64,000 nt of DNA, taken from assembly GCA_946902985.2 (NCBI GenBank), contig OX336388.2, positions 1,508,854,545 to 1,508,918,544 on the forward strand, written 5' to 3'. Made by a program: the position numbers and the translations under genes. Origin of the DNA: Meconema thalassinum (Eukaryota; Arthropoda; Insecta; Orthoptera; Tettigoniidae). Positions 57,305-64,000 of the stretch are shown here, one piece after another (the stretch's first letter is position 1; every line of letters begins with the position of its first letter). The notes under the pieces are model-generated. The model made no database searches. It had not been told where the DNA came from and saw nothing but the letters and a program-made list of their open reading frames with translations.

Positions 57305-59346
57305 TTTAAGTTAAAAAAAGTCCTCTCGGCACGCCGGAAGGCGGAGGTAGATTTCACCGGACAAACTTGGAGATAGGCGAAAATAGGCAGTATATGCAGG
57401 ATTTCGTAGAAGGATCAGACCTCATTTATCGCGTGGAAGTATTTTATAATTGGAGATTAATTAACTTTGTTTGTCTTCATTTTAAACATACTTTAAACAT
57501 TTTATTGTCTTACGGGGACGGTAACCTTCTTGTCATTTGGAGTCCATTTTTAGCCTATTTTCAATTTTGAAAAAATAGGCTTATGAGATCACCTTTTGTC
57601 CGTGTGTGTGTGCGTGTGTGTGTGTGTGTGTGAGGTGTGGGTGTGTGTCCCCCTCTAATAAAATCTAAACGGCTGGAGCGATTTCAGTGAAACTCGGTAA
57701 GTTCATAGCACTATTCCCGGCGACGTCGACCGTGCCCATCGAATTTTGTTACGTCTCACCAATCCAACATGGCGGCTGTGCGAAATATTTCACTAGCATT
57801 CAGTATCTCCGAAACTATAACGGATATCGCCCTGAAATTGTGTACGGTGATAAAGGGTACTACTAGAAGTTCACCTATGAAACTTTCAAAAACCTGGTTA
57901 CTACATAACCAACATGGCGGCCAAGCGAAGTGGAGACTTTTAAATAGACTTTTCTCGCGATTTAACTATCCAAACGTAATGAAACTTGGTACAGCAAATA
58001 TTTATACACATTGCAATGCACTGGAATCTAATTTAGTTCAATTGTTTACATAACCTCAAAATGGCGCCTGTGCGAAATATTTCACTGACATTCTATATCC
58101 CCGAAACTATTACAGATATCACCCTGCAATTTTGTACGGTGATAAAGGGTACTGATACAAGTTTACCTAAGTATAATTCATAAACCAGTAAAGTACAAAA
58201 CGAACATGGCGACCAAGCGAATTTGAAATATTTTAATAGACTTTTCTCGTGAGTTAACTCTCTGAGCGCAGTGAAATGTGGTACAGTAAATGATTTTGCA
58301 GATTGTAATGTACAGCCATCTAATTTAATTCAATTGTTTACATAACCTCAAGATGGCGGCTGTGCGAAATTTTAAAATTAAGTTTTTATTTCTTGTGTTG
58401 TAATCATGCGATCGAAGTGAAAGTTTGAATAATGAACCTAGGCAATAAGTGACCTTGAATGGCACATAACTCTATGGCCTATACATATAACAATTCTAAA
58501 TGGCAAGCTTCCGTAATATTTAGACGGTTCTGAATATATATGAATCTTTTACAGCAACCAAACTGAAATTTTTATGTTCATAGAGACTATGAACATATGT
58601 TCACCTATAGGACTTTCAGTAACCTCGTGAGCACGAATCCAACATGGCGGCGACTCGAAGTATAAATATTTAAATGGACGTTTCTCGCGAATTAACTATC
58701 CGAGTGCCGTGAAACGTTGCACGTTTTAAATGCTTACACAAATGTTGATCCACTGGCATCTAATTTATTTCAATTGTTTGCATAATCACAAGATGGCTGC
58801 TGTGCGTAATTTTAAAATCTCGTTTTTACTTCTTGTGTTCTTATCATGCGATTGAAGTTTGAATACCACACTTACACAATAATCTTAATATAATAGTACA
58901 AAAATAAAAATCCAACCTGGCGACCGTCTGAAATATTTAGACGGTTCTCAATATCTACGAATCTGTTACAGCAATTAAACTGAAATTTTGTATGTTGATA
59001 GAGGCAATTAACATGAGCAGGATATATGAAAATAGGCTGTACAGTTCTTCACGGAACTACTTGTTATACTTGTGGTCACACTGTCCTTATGCAAGGTTTC
59101 GACACTGATGTGTAACTATGTAACGGTCTGTTACTTCTTCACGCAAAATTATATCTCCCGCAGAGATGTTGGTTGGTTCCTCAGTTTAGGGGCTGCGACA
59201 ACGCGGTCATATAACCCCGTGTACTTTGGGTGAGTGTAGAATCTGTCTGATAAACGGTGTGAATTGTGATGGCTGTATTAGTCTGTAATTCAGGTAAGGA
59301 ATGCAGACGCTAAATTTCAAGCAGTAGTTCCTAATGTTGCTGCCAG
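57305..59346. repeat. duplicated segment X, copy 1
   Basis: Aligns with 61462-63480 at an offset of about 4.14 kb, from TCCTCTCGGCACGCCGGA through C2 and part of SINE G. Differences are scattered single bases and small indels. Confidence 0.8.
57550..59063 (-). mobile_element. Helitron-like element C2, complete
   Basis: Same structure as C1 on the minus strand, with ends at CAAGTAGTTCCGTGAAGAAC (59063) and the CTAA-terminated hairpin (57550). A (TG)n run is at about 57602-57632. Units contain CAACATGGCGGC and CAAGATGGCGGC. Confidence 0.85.
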
Positions 59347-59565
59347 ATACTAACGTCAACGCCACCCAGCTGTGAACTTGGCTACTGGATGCCACCTCAA
59401 TCAGCAACTCGCAACGAACGTTGGAACTTCCCCTCCAAAGGAAAGCTTACTGAGGGATTTTTAGCGCTCTTAGAAAATCCGACGACTTTGGCCGGCTTTG
59501 AACCCGCGACCTTGGTCATAGAAATTCAGCATGCTACCAGTTACGTCACCGAAGCCGCTTCACCC
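59165..59565 (-). mobile_element. SINE family G, copy 2
   Basis: Minus-strand head ACTGGTAGCATGCTGAA (A-box region) and GCGGGTTCAAAGCC (B box), with the body and 3' end (ACACGGGG..., GCAGCCCCTAAACTGAGG) matching 17780-18205. Confidence 0.75.
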
Positions 59566-60317
59566 TTAGTCAGATGGAAATCTGAATCTGATCTCGCACA
59601 AGTGCGTTGTCATGGCAACGTCTGTTGGCTCATCCCTCATCAATTTAGTAGTGTTGCCATGTCAACCACTGATAGCTCTTGGCATTTTCTTATAATTCCG
59701 AAATCATTTTTCTCATCCCTTGGCGCAATGGTGGCTCATATCAAAAATTCTTTCAGACAAACGTTTTAGGTAATTATTAGGGGAATATTGTCCATTTTGT
59801 ACGGTTTTGATATTGTGCCTATTAACAGAGATATGATTAATGTTTCCCGAAAAAACCACTTTTCCCCACCCCTTTGGTCAATGGTTGGTGCTATCAAAAA
59901 ACGTTTCAAACAAAAATTGCTGAGCTTTATCCGACACATAGTATGAACTTTGAACGGATTCGATATTTCACATATTAAGAGAGTTATAGCAATATTTCAT
60001 TTTTTCGAGAAAAAAAAGTCCCCCATTTTCATCCCCTTCGACCGATTTAGCCCAGTAACGAACTCGTCCGAGATTTTATGGGTATACATATTCGGTAAAA
60101 AATTCAAAGTGATTGGTGCAAAATTACGGCAGTTATCGTGTCCACAAGAAACTGATATACATATATACATATATTACATAAATTATATATAAACTTTTGA
60201 ACTGACGGTGGTTTTGGGGTCTGGGGGATGTGAAACGCGAAGATATGTCGAAATTTTCCGGAAATCGAAACATGGTACCCATTGCAATAGTTAGCTTTCT
60301 AATGAAATCTACCTAAA
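59347..60317. repeat. 970-bp tandem unit, copy 1
   Basis: Runs from TACTAACGTCAACG to CTACCTAAA and is followed directly by a second copy. It includes the head of SINE G and AT-rich DNA. The 126-codon frame inside it (59389-59769) is not kept in copy 2, so I do not call it a gene. Confidence 0.85.
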
Positions 60318-61299
60318 ATACTGCCGTCAACGACGCCTAGCTGTGAACTTGGCTACTAGATGCCACCTCAATCAGCAACTCGCAACGAACGTTGGAACTT
60401 CCCCTCGGAAGGAAAGCAAACTCAGGTTTTTTAGCGCTCTTAGTAAATCCGACGACTTCAGCCGGGTTTGAACCCGCGACCTTGGGCATAGAAGTTCAGC
60501 ATGCTACCAGTTCCGATACCGAAGTCGCTTCCCACTGACATATGAAAACTGAATGTGATCTCGTGCAGTGGCGTTGTCATAGCAACTGCTGATGGTCATC
60601 CCTTATCAATTAAAAGTAAAGTTGTCATGGCAACCTCTCTTGGCACTTGGCATTTTCTTATAATTTAAATCATTTTGTTCACCCCGTGGCGTAATGGTGG
60701 GTCATATCAAAAATTCTTTCAGACAAAAGTTTTAGGTAATTATTGGAGGAATATTGTCCATTTTGTGCGGTTTTGATATTGTGCCTATTAACAGAGATAT
60801 GATTAATGTTTCCCAAAAAAACCCACTTTTTCCCACCCCTTTGGTCAATGGTTGGTGCTATCAAAAAACTTATTTGACATAAATTTTTGGCACTTATCCG
60901 ACACATATTATGAACTTTGAATGGATTCGATATTTCACGTATTAAGAGAGTTATAGCGAAATTTCACTTTTTCGAAAAAAGCCCCCCATTTTCACCCCCT
61001 TCGACTGATTTTGCCCATTAACGAACTCGACCGAGATTTTATAGGGATACATATTATGTAAAAAATTCAAAGTGATTGGTGCAAAATTACGGCAGTTATC
61101 GTGTCCACAAGAAACTGATATATATATATATATAGAGAGAGAGATAGATACATATATACATAAATTATATATAAGCTTTTGAACTGACGGTGGTTTTGGG
61201 GTCTGGGGGATGTGAAACGCGAAGATATGTCGAAATTTTCCGGAAGTCGAAACATGGGACCCATTGCAATAGTTAGCTTTCTAAAGAAATCTACCTAAA
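60318..61299. repeat. 970-bp tandem unit, copy 2
   Basis: A direct repeat of 59347-60317, offset about 971 then about 961 after small indels. It gained a (TA)n/(GA)n run near 61118-61145. Confidence 0.85.
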
Positions 61300-61461
61300 T
61301 GAGACACACAATACTTACCCAAGCAATGCTGGTGTAGATGGGATTAAATGCACGTCACTGATACCCAAGGTGCACTGTACATTGTGGGAATACACATAAC
61401 CTGCCTCCTTTAGGGCTCTTGGAGTAGGCATGACCCCTCATAGTAGTAAGAGAGTAAGCAA
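61300..61461 (+). repeat. interspersed repeat H fragment, copy 3
   Basis: CAAGGTGCACTGTACATTG and CCTGCCTCCTTTAGGG correspond to the H repeats at 9640-9760 (minus) and 45290. Confidence 0.45.
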
Positions 61462-63480
61462 ATTTTAAAAAATCCTCTCGGCACGCCGGATTTCACCGGG
61501 CAAACTAGGGGATAGGCGAAAATGGCAGAATATACAGGTTTTCGTAGAAGGATCAGACCTCATTTATTGCGAGAAAGTATTTTACAATATGGATCTTTAT
61601 TAACTTTGTTTTTCGTCTTTTTATGCATATTTTTAACATTTTATTGTCTTATGTTGACGGTAACCATCTCGTCATTTGGGGTCCATTTTTAGCCTATTTT
61701 CAATTTAGAAAAAATAGGCTTATGATATCACCTTTTGTCCGTGTGTGTGTGCGTGTGTGTGTGTGTGAGGTGTGTGTGTGTGTCCCCCTAATAAAGTCTA
61801 AACGGCTGGAGCGATTTCAATGAAACGAGGTAAGTTCATAGCTCTATTCCCGGCGACCTCGACCGTGCCCTTCAAATTTTGTTACGTCTCACCAATCCAA
61901 CATGGCGGCTGTGCGAAATATTTCACTAGCATTCAATATCTCTGAAACTATTACCGATATCGCCCTGAAATTGTGTACGGTGATAAAGGGCACTACTAGA
62001 AGTTCACCTATGAGACTTTCAAAAACCTGGTGACTACAAAACCAACATGGCTGTCAAGCGAAATTGAGACTTTTAAATAGACATTTCTCGCGATTTAACT
62101 ATCCAAACGTAATGAAACTTGGTACAGCAATTGTTTATACACATTGTAATGCACTGGAGTCGAATTTAGTTCAATTGTTTACATAACCTCAAAATGGCGG
62201 CTGTGCGAATTATTACACTGACATTCTATATCTCCGAAACTATTACAGATATCATCATGCAATTTTGTACGGTGATAAAGGGTACTGATACAAGTTTACC
62301 TATTTATATTTCATAAACCTGTAAAGTACAAAACGAACATGGCAACCAAGCGAATTTGAAATATTTTAATAGACTTTTCTCGTGATTTAACTCTCTGAGC
62401 GCAGTGAAATGTGGTACAGTAAATGATTTTGCAGATTGTAATGCACTGCCATCTAATTTAATTCAATTGTTTAAATAACCTCAAGATGGCGGCTGTGAGA
62501 AATTTTAAAATTAAGTTTTTATTCTTGTGTCGTAATCATGCGATCGAAGTGAATGTTTGAATAATGAAGCTAGGCAATAATTGTCCTTGAATGGTACATA
62601 ACTCTATGGCCTATGCATATAACAATCCTAAATGGCGAGCTTCCGAAATATTTAGACGGCTCTCAATATCTATGAATCTTTTACAGCAACCAAACTGATT
62701 TTTTTTATGTTCATAGAGACTATGAACATATGTTCACCTATAGGACTTTCAGTAACCTGGTGAGCACAAATCCAACATGGCGGCGACGCGAAGTAAAAAT
62801 ATTTAAATGGACGTTTCTCGCGAATTAACTATCCGAGTGCCGTGAAACGTTGCACGTTAAATGCTTATACAAATGTTGATCCACTGGCATGTAATTTATT
62901 TCAATTGTTTGCATAATCACAAGATGGCTGGTGTGCGTACTTTTAAAATCTCGTTTTTACTTCTTGTGTTCTAATCATGCGATTGAAGTTTGGATACCAC
63001 ACGTACACAATAATCTTAATGTAATAGTACAAAAATAAAAATCCATCCTGGCGACCATATGAAATATTTAGACGGTTCTCAATATCTACGAATCTGCTAC
63101 AGCAATTAAACTGAAATTTTGTATGTTGATAGAGACAATTAACGTGAGCAGGATGTATGAAAATAGGCTGTATAGTTCTTCACGGAACTACTTGTTATAC
63201 TTGTGGTCACATTGTCCTTATGCAAGGTTTCGACACTGATGTGTAACCATCTAATGGTCTGTTACTTCTTGACGCAACATTTTATCTCCCGCAGAGATGT
63301 TGGTTGGTTCCTCAGTTTAGTGGCTGCGACAACGCGGTCATGTAGCCCCGTGTACTTTCGGTGTGTGTAGAATCTGTCTGATAAACGGTGTTAATTGTGA
63401 TGGCAGTATTAGTCTGTAATTCAAGCAAGGACTGCAGACAGTCAATTTCAAGTAGTAGTTCCTAATTTTGCTACCAAATA
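61462..63480. repeat. duplicated segment X, copy 2
   Basis: Counterpart of 57305-59346; contains C3 and part of SINE G. 63480-63555 then starts a third copy of the 970-bp unit, which breaks off at CGAACGTTGG. Confidence 0.8.
61689..63194 (-). mobile_element. Helitron-like element C3, complete
   Basis: Nearly the same as C2; (TG)n run at about 61740-61783. C2 and C3 were copied together with their flanks, so they are not independent insertions. Confidence 0.85.
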
Positions 63481-63556
63481 CTGCCGTCAACGACACCTAG
63501 CTGTGAATTTGGCTACTAGATGCCACCACAACCAGCAACTCGCAACGAACGTTGGT
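63299..63556 (-). repeat. SINE family G, copy 3 (partial)
   Basis: Matches 59168-59425 on the same strand, without the head. Confidence 0.7.
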
Positions 63557-63647
63557 CCAGTTACAGTATGTATTATCTACTAGAATCGAAGTTTTAGACT
63601 CTCCGTTAAGATGTGTTCTACTACTGATATGTTGACGTATATGTTTA

Positions 63648-64000
63648 CTAGCAGTAGTACCCGGCTTCGCCCGGTGGATTGATTTATTTTATGGAAGATA
63701 ATGAATACTACTAAAGAACTGGCACATGATACTTAAACAGAAAAAAATATTTTAAAAATATAACTTTTTGTGGTGGTGGTTGTAGTGGGGGTGATAAGTA
63801 GTACAGTTTAATGGACGTAACATTCAGGTCATTTTTCCGTAATGATAATAATGAATAGGGAAACGGCTATTTTGTAACTACAGCACTGACACGTGTAATT
63901 TACAAACATTTTTTTTTTTAAATGATTAGAAAGAGGAGTAAATGAAATATAAGACATTGCCTAGGGCCTACATCTCATTGGCTGTTAGAAATGTAGAGAC
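63648..64000 (-). mobile_element. Helitron-type 3' terminus, element runs off the window
   Basis: On the minus strand CCGGGCGAAGCCGGG at 63660-63674 forms a hairpin followed, after TACTACTG, by CTAG at 63648-63651 and then T. This is the classic Helitron 3' end (stem-loop plus CTRR, inserted before T). The body reaches the window edge with no helicase visible. Confidence 0.65.

Noticed and set aside
59389..59769. 126-codon frame
   Set aside because: Lies in SINE G and the 970-base tandem unit; the second unit does not keep it open.

Overview
The window is a repeat-dominated stretch of a eukaryotic genome, most likely a large-genome insect (an orthopteran or other polyneopteran is plausible). 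This rests on the content: a BEL/Pao LTR element, RTE-like and other LINEs, a Tc1-like DD34E transposase, piggyBac remnants, many tRNA-derived SINEs and Helitron-like elements. The species is an inference. I found no convincing host gene; one short candidate exon (12118-12174) and one candidate core promoter (near 52220) are the only non-mobile gene-like signals. Almost all long open frames belong to mobile elements.

Layout. 1-7682: a young BEL/Pao element whose two LTRs look identical over the 1228 bases compared. Gag and protease are intact, but reverse transcriptase, RNase H and the integrase core are missing; an unrecognised open stretch occupies that place. 7683-12640: SINEs and unassigned DNA. 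12640-21640: a decayed piggyBac-like gene interrupted by a Helitron-like element (B1), itself interrupted by a 2.3 kb LINE; then a second piggyBac fragment, SINEs and a decayed LINE. 22092-34117: a nested complex of Helitron-like elements (families A, D, E) with microsatellites; one LINE with clear target-site duplication sits in E. 34460-37123: a further Helitron-like family (F), a SINE inside it, and element B2. 37261-42770: palindromes, SINEs, an interrupted D copy. 42770-46569: LINE remnant, element C1, and a piggyBac-type MITE with TTAA duplications. 47116-50212: a nearly full-length RTE-like LINE with damaged frames. 51053-51468: two SINEs with duplications. 53890-55354: an intact Tc1-like transposon. 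56775-57033: a SINE. 57305-64000: tandemly duplicated DNA carrying elements C2 and C3.

How the parts relate. The main unusual signal is three families of 1.5-1.9 kb elements (A, B, C) with almost unrelated interiors but the same plan: a small 5' hairpin, an 11-12 base terminal motif, diverged tandem units rich in ATGGCGGC-type motifs, a CA/GACA microsatellite, and a 3' hairpin whose arm repeats the 5' motif and ends in CTAA. One A copy sits in another repeat with no obvious target duplication. This resembles Helentron-associated (HINE/DINE-like) non-autonomous elements, but no Rep/helicase source is visible here. Several insertions can be ordered in time because interrupted elements have uninterrupted relatives elsewhere in the window.
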